A stretch of 7,426 nucleotides of DNA from assembly GCA_903904765.1 (NCBI GenBank), contig CAIVEA010000914.1, positions 1 through 7,426 on the forward strand, written 5' to 3'. This DNA is from an uncultured Chloroflexota bacterium. Lineage in GTDB: Bacteria; Chloroflexota; Anaerolineae; Aggregatilineales; Phototrophicaceae. The notes under the pieces were generated by a model. That model had not been told where the DNA came from and made no database searches. It worked only from the letters and a program-made list of their open reading frames with translations. Both the position numbers and the translations under genes were made by a program. How positions within the stretch are numbered: position 1 is the first letter of the stretch; each line of letters begins with the position of its first letter. This document shows positions 1-5,744 of the stretch, one piece after another.

Positions 1-1187
1 AGCGCCTCTTTGACTGAGTCGAAGTAGGATAACTTCTCGAACAGGTGGTTCTTCTCCGGGTTGAAGTAGTGCTTGGCTTCGGGGATCGCCAGCGGGTCGT
101 AAGCACGGACTTCTTTCACACCACGCGCCAGCAGCGATTCGACTACTTTCAACGAGGACGAGTCGCGCATGTCGTTGGTCTGCTTCTTGAACGATAGGCC
201 GAGCAGCGCCACCGTCTTGTGATTGAACGATGCGCCCGCTTCATGAATGGCGCGGTCAATCAGGTAGGTCTTCTGGTATTCGTTGATCTGATAGACCGAT
301 TCAAGCAGGCCGGTGGGTTGGTTGGCGGTCTTGAATTGGTAGATCAGCGATTGAATGTCTTTGCCGAAGCACGAGCCGCCCGCGCCGTTGGAGACATAAG
401 ACCCCCACTTGCTGATGCGGTTGTCGGCAGTCACACCGCGCTTCAGGTCTTCCATGCGGACGTTCGGGAAGGCTTCGCCCAGACGAGCGCCAATGCCGTT
501 CCAGAACGAGATATAGGTCAGCAGCAGCGTGTTGGCCACATACTTGATGGCCTCAGCCGTCTCCGGCGTGGTTTCGATGAAGGCGATCCGCACATGGTTC
601 ACAAACGGCGAATACACACGGCGCAGGATACGCATATCTTCTTCGGTATCCGCACCCACCACCACGCGATCTGGGCGGCGCGACTTCTCCACCGCATCGC
701 CTTCCGGCAGGAATTCCGGGTTGGAGGCGATGCCGAAGTTGGGGACATTGTGGCGCTTCAGGATCGATTCGAGGTGGCGTGCCGTCCCAACCGGAACGGT
801 ACTCTTGTTGATGAGGACGATACGGCGGGTATCCTGCCGTTTCGCCAGCAGCGGGGCGATATAATCCAGCGCCTTATCGTAATAGCTCAAGTCGGATGAG
901 CCGTTCGGACGGGGCGGGGTGGGCAGGCACATGAAAATTGCGTCTGTGCCTTCGATGATCGGTTCGATGTTGGTGGTGAAGAACAGATAGCGGTTGACCG
1001 TTTCGTTGATGAGCGCGGCGAGACCGGGTTCATTCACATAGCGGTTGATCTGTTGCGCGTCGCCGCTGTTGTAGGCGGCGATCTTCTTGGCATCCACATC
1101 GTAGGCATAGACCTCATGCCCCGACTCAGATAGAACTGCGGCGTGAGTGAGTCCCACAAAGCCGGTTCCCGCGACGATAATTTTCAT
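1..1187 (-). CDS. ugd: UDP-glucose 6-dehydrogenase (C-terminus cut by window edge)
   Basis: This cytoplasmic enzyme oxidises UDP-glucose to UDP-glucuronate using two NAD+, supplying uronic acid for surface polysaccharides or glycolipids. The window holds 395 codons from the ATG; family members are usually about 430-450 aa, so only the C-terminal tail is missing. Seen directly: the N-terminal Rossmann loop GTGFVG (residues 7-12) with an acidic residue after the second strand (YDVD), the STVP motif (129-132), SNPEFLPEG, the central-domain EAIKYVAN segment with Lys215 and Asn219, and the catalytic loop GGSCFGKD with nucleophile Cys273 and Lys276-Asp277. The C-terminal UDP-binding domain begins with LGLSFKKQTNDMRDS. 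All key residues are present, so it should be active. A GAGG ribosome site lies 8 bases before the ATG. A related nucleotide-sugar dehydrogenase (for example UDP-ManNAc dehydrogenase) cannot be excluded by eye, but UDP-glucose is the best guess. Confidence 0.93.
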   Translation of the reverse strand, partial: MKIIVAGTGFVGLTHAAVLSESGHEVYAYDVDAKKIAAYNSGDAQQINRYVNEPGLAALINETVNRYLFFTTNIEPIIEGTDAIFMCLPTPPRPNGSSDLSYYDKALDYIAPLLAKRQDTRRIVLINKSTVPVGTARHLESILKRHNVPNFGIASNPEFLPEGDAVEKSRRPDRVVVGADTEEDMRILRRVYSPFVNHVRIAFIETTPETAEAIKYVANTLLLTYISFWNGIGARLGEAFPNVRMEDLKRGVTADNRISKWGSYVSNGAGGSCFGKDIQSLIYQFKTANQPTGLLESVYQINEYQKTYLIDRAIHEAGASFNHKTVALLGLSFKKQTNDMRDSSSLKVVESLLARGVKEVRAYDPLAIPEAKHYFNPEKNHLFEKLSYFDSVKEA

Positions 1188-1248
1188 CTGGTTTCCCTCA
1201 AGGCGATTGAATGATATGCGCGTCCGTCGGAACGGATAGGTATCGTTG

Positions 1249-1257
1249 AGTGTACCA
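1249..1257 (-). promoter_or_regulatory. possible extended -10 element for ugd
   Basis: On the minus strand the sequence TGGTACACT fits an extended -10 (TGn followed by TACACT). It would start transcription about 55 bases before the ugd ATG. No convincing -35 is visible, as tolerated by extended -10 promoters. The 211-base gap upstream of ugd makes a separate promoter plausible, but this element is a weak match. Confidence 0.25.
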
Positions 1258-1287
1258 CGATCTGATGTTATTCAGTGCAGTCTTTTT

Positions 1288-1331
1288 GGACTATTGTAAG
1301 ACCAACTGCAACCTGTTCCTAACAATAGACC
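1288..1331. repeat. inverted repeat in the ugd upstream region
   Basis: The arms at 1288-1297 (GGACTATTGT) and 1322-1331 (ACAATAGACC) are inverted copies with 9 of 10 positions paired, separated by 24 bases. Neither strand has a T run after the second arm, so it is a poor intrinsic terminator. It lies between the oxidoreductase stop and the proposed ugd promoter. It could be a split operator, an mRNA stem or a remnant of a small mobile element. The symmetry is seen; the role is unknown. Confidence 0.55.
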
Positions 1332-1398
1332 CGTTGCCTTGCAGCATCCTCAATACATGCGCCTGTTTAGGGGCAGGTTTGACGCAAGGTGAGGGTTA

Positions 1399-2730
1399 CT
1401 ACAATTCTGCCTGTGCTTGCGCTGCCACCCGTCGTCCGATCTCGACGGCGAAGTTCGTGCCGCGATCATACGGGTAAACCTGACTCATACTTGCCCAGAA
1501 CAGACCGGGCAGCGGCGTTTGCAGCGCCGGAACGCGGGCGCTGTGCAGGACACCGGGCAGGGGTTGGGCATAAGGCGCACGCCATACCCATGACTTGCGA
1601 ATCCAGTCCGGTTTGAAATTCGGGTTCACCTGTGATAGCGCGGGCAGGAAGCGTTCGACCAGCGCCTGATCGGATAGCTGGAAGTATTCGTGGTCGGTGG
1701 GGGCATAATCGCCGCAGTAGACCAGCACATCCCCGCCGTAGTGCGCCTTATCCATATAGTTCGTATGCTCGACCAGTGCGAGGAACGGGAACGGGTTAGC
1801 ACGTTTATCGGCGCTGGCGGCGGGCAGGTTCAGCCAGTACGTGCCGTCGGTGAGCAACGACTGTTTCAGCGCCAGCACCACGCACAGCCCGCCGATGCTT
1901 TCGAGCGCGGCCACCTGCTGCCCGTAAGGAGTCTCGCGCAGGGTGGGGGCGAGCTTGAGCAGGAGTTGGGGCGATGTGGTGCTAATCACGCGGTCATAGA
2001 TGCGGGTTTCGCCGTTTACGGTCAGCGTGGGCAGGTCGCCCTGCTGCCCGATGGCCTCAACGGGCGTACTCAGATGGACGCGTGCGCCGCGTTCGCGCAC
2101 GGCGTTCGCCAGCGCCTCCAGAAAAGCTTGAAAGCCGCCTTCGAATGTCCCGAGGCGGATGCTGCGCGTGTAGATGCGTGCCCAAAGCCACGCCATATTG
2201 ACTTCGGCGTAGCGGTGGCTGAATTTGCCGATCAGCAGCGGTTTCCACAGGCGGGCATAGGCTTCTTCGCCCATCCAGCGGCGCATCCACGAATCGGCGG
2301 TGACTTTTTCCAGTGCCTGCCAGTTGCGGGTGAGGAACTTCAGATATACGCCCGCCAGACCCATGCGGATGATGCTCAACCACGACAGCGGCAGTTGCAG
2401 TACCGAAGCGTTCATTTCGGAACGGTAGATGTTGCCATCCATCCAGTAGCTGGTCTTGGGGCGGGGGAAGATAACCTTTTGCGACTGCCCGATTTCGTCA
2501 ATCAGGCGTAGCATGTCGCTGTCGGTCTGAAACCAGTGGTGGTAGAACTTTTCCAGCGACCAGTCCCAGTTGTCGTCGCGGAAGCCCGCCGCCAGCCCGC
2601 CGACGGCGCTCCCCGCTTCGTACAAATCAACCGAATGTCCCTGCCGGACAAGATCCCACGCGGCGGCCATACCCGCCACACCAGCGCCGATAATCGCAAA
2701 TCGTTTTGGGGAAACTGCGGAAGGGGTCAT
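1399..2730 (-). CDS. FAD/NAD(P)-dependent oxidoreductase, protoporphyrinogen oxidase/amine oxidase-like
   Basis: This is a 443-residue flavoprotein of the large amine oxidase / HemY-like / UDP-galactopyranose mutase-like group. Seen directly: the N-terminal dinucleotide-binding fold with GAGVAG (residues 15-20), the ribose-binding Glu38 at the end of strand 2, and the GG doublet (44-45). Next come the subgroup-typical FYHHWFQTDSDM segment and a C-terminal FAD-contacting motif, SQVYPYDRGTN, around residues 415-425. Length matches the family. Proteins of this type often sit in glycosylation and lipid-sugar clusters, where the substrate is usually unknown. Its ATG overlaps the stop of the flippase-like gene (ATGA), and no clear ribosome site precedes it, so translation is probably coupled. 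The reaction is not predictable from sequence alone: carotenoid or porphyrin substrates are possible in the wider family, but the neighbours favour a sugar or polyprenyl/lipid-linked substrate. That preference is inference. Confidence 0.85.
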   Translation of the reverse strand: MTPSAVSPKRFAIIGAGVAGMAAAWDLVRQGHSVDLYEAGSAVGGLAAGFRDDNWDWSLEKFYHHWFQTDSDMLRLIDEIGQSQKVIFPRPKTSYWMDGNIYRSEMNASVLQLPLSWLSIIRMGLAGVYLKFLTRNWQALEKVTADSWMRRWMGEEAYARLWKPLLIGKFSHRYAEVNMAWLWARIYTRSIRLGTFEGGFQAFLEALANAVRERGARVHLSTPVEAIGQQGDLPTLTVNGETRIYDRVISTTSPQLLLKLAPTLRETPYGQQVAALESIGGLCVVLALKQSLLTDGTYWLNLPAASADKRANPFPFLALVEHTNYMDKAHYGGDVLVYCGDYAPTDHEYFQLSDQALVERFLPALSQVNPNFKPDWIRKSWVWRAPYAQPLPGVLHSARVPALQTPLPGLFWASMSQVYPYDRGTNFAVEIGRRVAAQAQAEL

Positions 2731-3830
2731 GATGAATGCTGCTGCTCCAACTCGCGGGCGCGGGTGATGCTGCCCCAGCCCATCCCCTGCCGCGCAAGGA
2801 ATAGGAAACCGACCAGCGTCACAGGCAACCAGATGACGACGTGGACGACCACAGCGAAGGCATGCGCTTGTGCATCCGGCACGCCAACGGCCATGACGAC
2901 AGTGGACACGAAAAATTCAAACACGCCGATTTGACCGGGAGAGGCTGGAATCAGTCCCGCCAGATTGACCACCCCCACCGTGAGCAGCATAGCTGGGTAG
3001 CTGACATTCAAACCGAACGCAAATGAGACAATCCAGTACACACTCGCTTCGACCATCCAGCTTGTGTAGGAAAAGAAAATCGTCCCCGCCAGATCAGCCG
3101 GGGTTCGCAGTCCTTCCAGCCCACCGATCACGCCTTCGCCAATGCGCTCGGCAATCTGGTGCAACCGTCCCGGCAGCAGATGTTCCAAACGGGCGAGCAA
3201 GCTGCGGAGAATTTGCGGACGGCGCGCCAGCACGAAGAACACACCCAGCGCGGTGAGGAAAATCGGCGCGGCGAACATGGCGACGCGGCGAACTTCCGGC
3301 GAGGCGATCTCTACGAACAGCAGCGATACCACGATGAAGGTGAGCATCACCAGCCCGTCGAATACGCGCTCGACAATCACAATGGTGGTGGCTTTTGCCA
3401 TCGGGACATGGTGCTGCCGCTGGAGCAGCAAAATTCGCAGCACTTCGCCGCTGCGGAACGGATACACGTTGTTGCCCATATAGCCGATTGTGACCAGCGG
3501 GAATAGGCGGCGCGGGGAGACATACTGGATGGCGCGTAGCAGATAGCCCCAGCGCAGGGTGATGAGCGCCACCGCGCCGAAATAGACCACGCTGCCCACC
3601 AGCAACCACAGCGGGTTGGCCTGCTGAATGTGCATCCAGACGGTTTCGGGCTTCAGATTGCGGAACGCAAACCACAGAAAGACCGCGCTGACCGCGATCC
3701 CTAACCCCGCGACGAACCACTTCCCATATTTCATGCCAGCTATCGCAATCTGCCCGTGAGCCGCAATAAAACGTTCCTGATTGAGAGGGACTTCCTGATG
3801 ATGATTGTAGCAGGGTTTTCCGGTGCTCAT
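2727..3830 (-). CDS. flippase-like integral membrane protein (UPF0104 / LPG synthase TM-domain family)
   Basis: This multi-pass inner-membrane protein has about 367 residues from the chosen start. Hydrophobic spans include the N-terminal GLGIAVSAVFLWFAF, LLVGSVVYFGAVALI, VMLTFIVVSLLFV, FAAPIFLTALGVFFVLA, FFSYTSWMVEASVYWIVSF, and a final VVVHVVIWLPVTLVGFLFLA. Family hallmarks are NNVYPFRSGEVLR (residues 120-132, with Arg126 and Glu129) and PASPGQIGVFE (295-305). Relatives include the transmembrane half of MprF and the archaeal AglD group, linked to flipping or modifying lipid-linked substrates. Downstream it overlaps the FAD oxidoreductase by 4 bases. Start choice: the ATG at 3830 has AAGGG 9 bases upstream and a TATAAA box behind it. 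The ATG at 3734 gives MKYGKWFVAG, a more typical family N-terminus, but lacks a ribosome site. The extra 32 residues use AT-richer third positions, so 3734 remains a real alternative. A GTG at 3914 is unlikely because it reaches the divergent gene's ribosome site. Confidence 0.85.
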   Translation of the reverse strand: MSTGKPCYNHHQEVPLNQERFIAAHGQIAIAGMKYGKWFVAGLGIAVSAVFLWFAFRNLKPETVWMHIQQANPLWLLVGSVVYFGAVALITLRWGYLLRAIQYVSPRRLFPLVTIGYMGNNVYPFRSGEVLRILLLQRQHHVPMAKATTIVIVERVFDGLVMLTFIVVSLLFVEIASPEVRRVAMFAAPIFLTALGVFFVLARRPQILRSLLARLEHLLPGRLHQIAERIGEGVIGGLEGLRTPADLAGTIFFSYTSWMVEASVYWIVSFAFGLNVSYPAMLLTVGVVNLAGLIPASPGQIGVFEFFVSTVVMAVGVPDAQAHAFAVVVHVVIWLPVTLVGFLFLARQGMGWGSITRARELEQQHSS

Positions 3831-3839
3831 AGGTATGAA

Positions 3840-3844
3840 CCCTT
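3840..3844 (-). promoter_or_regulatory. ribosome binding site favouring the 3830 start
   Basis: AAGGG on the minus strand stands 9 bases before the ATG at 3830 of the flippase-like gene. The alternative ATG at 3734 has no comparable purine-rich element. Confidence 0.45.
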
Positions 3845-3851
3845 GTGTTTC

Positions 3852-3880
3852 TTGGTCTTTATACACGCTTCCTGTAGACT
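3852..3880 (+). promoter_or_regulatory. candidate sigma70-type promoter for the small acidic protein
   Basis: TTGGTC (3852-3857) and TAGACT (3875-3880) are separated by exactly 17 bases. Transcription would start near 3887, about 28 bases before the ATG. The -35 is a half match and the -10 keeps TA.A.T. Position and spacing are good; the boxes are only moderate. Confidence 0.4.
3858..3863 (-). promoter_or_regulatory. candidate -10 box for the flippase-like gene
   Basis: TATAAA on the minus strand, preceded by GTG, is the best -10 match in the divergent region. It would start transcription near 3851, about 20 bases before the ATG at 3830. No good -35 lies 16-18 bases upstream. It occupies the spacer of the opposing plus-strand promoter, so the two promoters would overlap and may compete. 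Confidence 0.33.
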
Positions 3881-3902
3881 TATTCGCAATCAGACAGCTG
3901 CG

Positions 3903-3908
3903 AAGGAG
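3903..3908 (+). promoter_or_regulatory. strong ribosome binding site
   Basis: AAGGAG stands 7 bases before the ATG at 3916, a near-ideal Shine-Dalgarno element. It fixes the start of the small acidic protein and argues against longer in-frame starts such as the ATG at 3823, which lies upstream of the candidate promoter. Confidence 0.8.
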
Positions 3909-3915
3909 CGCCACG

Positions 3916-4269
3916 ATGAGCGATGCGGCACATCCCCCGGATGATCGCGGGACGAATTGGTGGGACGAGTTTGAAGACCTTGCGGATCGGCAGTTGGAGG
4001 CCGGCGCATCGTGTGAGCAGGTTCATCCGGTGGTGGAACGCTGGTTCGAGCAGTTGATGGCGCATGACCCGCCCGTTTCGCGCCCGTCTGTGGAGCAGGC
4101 GCTGGCTTGCCTGACCACCGAAATCCTGAACAGCGCACCGGACGAGATTTTCCAGCAGTTGATGGAAGCGATGACCGAGGATGAACTGGCGGGGTTTGTG
4201 GAACAGGTGCTGCGTATCGGGCAGGCGTTTGAGCGTTCGCTACACAATGGCGAACTGGATGATCTGTAA
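3916..4269 (+). CDS. small acidic hypothetical protein, 117 aa
   Basis: I do not recognise a family. The protein has about 26 acidic residues, 6 arginines and no lysine, giving a net charge near -20. There is no signal peptide or membrane span, so it is likely cytoplasmic. The N-terminus is polar with WWDEFEDLADRQL. The rest looks helical, with hydrophobic heptad-like spacing in VERWFEQLM, VEQALACLTTEIL, EIFQQLMEAM and FVEQVLRIGQAF, suggesting a small helical bundle that binds a partner. Two cysteines are present but no metal-site pattern. It has a strong ribosome site, its own candidate promoter and a terminator immediately downstream, so it is a real single-gene transcript. It is the only plus-strand gene here, divergent from the flippase-like gene and convergent with the SIMPL gene. 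Regulatory or adaptor roles are possible but not shown. Confidence 0.8.
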   Translation: MSDAAHPPDDRGTNWWDEFEDLADRQLEAGASCEQVHPVVERWFEQLMAHDPPVSRPSVEQALACLTTEILNSAPDEIFQQLMEAMTEDELAGFVEQVLRIGQAFERSLHNGELDDL

Positions 4270-4272
4270 AGC

Positions 4273-4300
4273 ACAACGGGGGCAGGTGCGCCCCCGTTGT
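4273..4300. terminator. bidirectional hairpin terminator without a strong U tract
   Basis: The stem ACAACGGGGGC (4273-4283) pairs perfectly with GCCCCCGTTGT (4290-4300) around a 6-base loop, 11 pairs rich in GC. It begins 3 bases after the acidic protein's stop and lies 20 bases beyond the SIMPL gene's stop, exactly where two convergent transcripts end. Neither side has a proper T run; the minus strand shows only TTT a few bases on. The location makes termination the natural reading. Confidence 0.75.
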
Positions 4301-4320
4301 ATCGGGTTAGTAGTGGCTGT

Positions 4321-5064
4321 TTAGCCGCCGATGGCGAATGTCACCGAGACATCCACGCTCACGCTCAACTGACCGGCATTGATTTGCGGCGCGGCGCTGG
4401 CGGCCATCGCCACATCAGCGCGGAACATCGGTTGTGGCGTGTTGTTGCTGTACGATTCGCTGATGCTGATGACCTCGCCCACGCTCACGCCGAAGGCGGC
4501 GGCCAACTGTTCAGCACGGGCGCGGGCATCGGCTACCGCGCTCAACCGCGCCTGTTCTTCCAGCGCCTTCATATCCGCAATCCCGAAGCTCAAGCTGCCC
4601 ACGCTGTTCGCGCCCGCGTTCAGTCCGGCCTGCATCACGCTGGCGACCTGCTGAATGTCGCGCAGGGTGACGTTCACCGCCGTCGAGACGTGGAACAGGC
4701 GTTGTCCGGTGGCTGTGCCAGTGTTCGGGTCGTACTGGTCTTCGGGGTACACGTTGAAGTAGGCCGTCTGGATGTCTTTTTCATCCACGCCCGCTGCTTT
4801 CACGGCTTCCACAATCCCCGACAGGGTGCTATTGGCCTTGTTCAGCGCCGCGCTTATGTCGGCATCGCTCACATCCACGCCCATGCTGATGCTGGCGGTA
4901 TCTGGCGCGCCGAACGCCTGCCCGCTGCCGCTGACGGTGATGGTGCGCGAAAGGCCGCTGCTCTCCTGTGCGCCGACGGTGCGTAGGGCTGTGCCGCCGA
5001 ACAAGACCGCCGCCAGCAGCGCCAGTGCCGCGCCGAAAGTCCAAACCGGTGTGAATTTCCGCAT
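4321..5064 (-). CDS. exported SIMPL (DUF541) domain protein
   Basis: This 247-residue SIMPL/DUF541 protein belongs to the family of E. coli YggE, which is linked to protection from oxidative stress; biochemical activity is not settled for the family. Seen directly: a signal peptide with basic start MRKFTP, a hydrophobic core around residues 9-24 and a likely cleavage after TVGA (residue 32). The mature domain opens with ITVSGSGQAFGAPDTASISMGV, which is characteristic. Further family features are the VDEKDIQT segment, the LSFGIADMKALEEQARLSAV helix and a final VSVDVSVTFAI strand. The ATG at 5064 is chosen because it has GGGAG 10 bases upstream and starts directly on the signal peptide. The in-frame ATG at 5103 would add 13 polar residues before it. 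The 114-base gap to the UPF0316 gene holds an ECF-type promoter, so it can be expressed apart from the genes before it. Confidence 0.9.
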   Translation of the reverse strand: MRKFTPVWTFGAALALLAAVLFGGTALRTVGAQESSGLSRTITVSGSGQAFGAPDTASISMGVDVSDADISAALNKANSTLSGIVEAVKAAGVDEKDIQTAYFNVYPEDQYDPNTGTATGQRLFHVSTAVNVTLRDIQQVASVMQAGLNAGANSVGSLSFGIADMKALEEQARLSAVADARARAEQLAAAFGVSVGEVISISESYSNNTPQPMFRADVAMAASAAPQINAGQLSVSVDVSVTFAIGG

Positions 5065-5074
5065 GTTTCTTACT

Positions 5075-5079
5075 CTCCC
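5075..5079 (-). promoter_or_regulatory. ribosome binding site fixing the SIMPL start
   Basis: GGGAG on the minus strand lies 10 bases before the ATG at 5064. It supports that start over the upstream in-frame ATG at 5103. Confidence 0.65.
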
Positions 5080-5104
5080 TGTATCTAACGAAAATCGGTT
5101 CATC

Positions 5105-5122
5105 GCGTGTTTATGTTCACGC
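5105..5122. repeat. short inverted repeat in the SIMPL leader
   Basis: GCGTG (5105-5109) and CACGC (5118-5122) are perfect inverted copies around 8 bases. They lie just after the predicted ECF-type transcription start, so they could form a 5' end stem in the mRNA. The stem is short and may be chance. Confidence 0.3.
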
Positions 5123-5130
5123 TACATCTC

Positions 5131-5159
5131 TAAGACGCTGAACGTTCCTGAAAAGTTCC
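5131..5159 (-). promoter_or_regulatory. ECF sigma factor-type promoter for the SIMPL gene
   Basis: On the minus strand GGAACTT (5159-5153) is followed, after 16 bases, by GTCTTA (5136-5131). This matches the classical ECF pattern: a GGAAC -35 and a CGTC/GTCT -10 at a 16-17 base separation. Transcription would start near 5124, about 60 bases before the ATG at 5064. The spacer also holds an 8-base palindrome GAACGTTC (5140-5147). Many ECF sigma factors respond to envelope or oxidative stress, which fits a SIMPL protein. The match is seen; function is inferred. Confidence 0.55.
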
Positions 5160-5178
5160 CGAATCAGCGGACGAATTT

Positions 5179-5733
5179 TTAGAGGGATTGTTCCTCGTCC
5201 GCACGGGTGGTACGCAGCCAACCGCGTTGGATCGCCCGCGCTTCGCCCACCGAGATGAAGGCATCCGGGGCGATTTCGCGGACTGCCGCCATAAAGTCGC
5301 TCACCTCCCGCCGCAGGATGACGCTACGCAAGATGTTGACCGCGCCATCTTTGCCTTCACCGGAGGTTTCGGTCACGCCGAAGCCGCGTTCGCGCAGCAA
5401 GCGGGCGGTTTCGTGGTTCTCCGCAGGGACGATGACGATGGCGACGGCGTAGCTGGTGATGAACCGCGCCTCAATCGCCATGCCCACATAGCCGCCCACC
5501 GCGAAACCGCCGCAGTAAGCCATCAGGTTCATGAAGTTCGACAGGTCTTTGACCACGCTGGAGATGACCACCGCGAAGGTGAGCGCCTCGATGAAGGCCA
5601 GCACTGCCGACCAGAAACGCATGTCGCGGGTAATCATCACCACGCGCACCGTACCAAGCGCGTTGTTGAACACGCGCAGCGCGAAGATCAAGAGCGCCAG
5701 CAGTAGCGCATTTAGCGAAAAATCGAATGTCAT
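5179..5733 (-). CDS. UPF0316 family membrane protein (DUF5698 + DUF2179)
   Basis: A 184-residue protein of the UPF0316 family, whose function is unknown. The N-terminal half carries three membrane spans, about residues 7-22, 42-61 and 70-87. Family signatures seen are NNALGTVRVVMITR (23-36) and GGFAVGGYVGMAIE (75-88). The C-terminal half (about 95-175) is a soluble DUF2179-type domain ending in PDAFISVGEAR, which resembles domains in other membrane proteins thought to sense a ligand. Length is typical. The gene starts 11 bases after the glycosyltransferase stop, and an AAGG element overlapping that stop serves as ribosome site, so the two are probably one transcript. A link to sugar transfer is suggested only by this spacing. 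Confidence 0.88.
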   Translation of the reverse strand: MTFDFSLNALLLALLIFALRVFNNALGTVRVVMITRDMRFWSAVLAFIEALTFAVVISSVVKDLSNFMNLMAYCGGFAVGGYVGMAIEARFITSYAVAIVIVPAENHETARLLRERGFGVTETSGEGKDGAVNILRSVILRREVSDFMAAVREIAPDAFISVGEARAIQRGWLRTTRADEEQSL

Positions 5734-5744
5734 TAACTCATCCT

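Noticed and set aside
219..899. Plus-strand 226-codon open frame
   Set aside because: It is antisense to the clearly conserved ugd gene and its translation shows no recognisable motif; it is a GC-rich shadow frame.
1361..1377. Possible hairpin CCTG/CAGG after the oxidoreductase stop
   Set aside because: Only 4 pairs with an 8-base loop and no T run; too weak to call a terminator.
1690..2511. Plus-strand 273-codon open frame
   Set aside because: It lies fully opposite the FAD oxidoreductase, has no ribosome site or family motif, and is explained by codon bias of the real gene.
4297..4986. Plus-strand 229-codon open frame
   Set aside because: Antisense to the SIMPL gene, begins inside the terminator hairpin, and its His/Ala/Arg-rich translation resembles nothing.
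5188..5706. Plus-strand 172-codon open frame
   Set aside because: Antisense to the UPF0316 gene; the sense frame has family motifs and membrane spans, this one has none.
5731..5741. Mini-ORF ATG AGT TAA overlapping the UPF0316 start codon by one base
   Set aside because: Its ATG is too close to the AAGG ribosome site to be used well; more likely an accident of the short 11-base gap.
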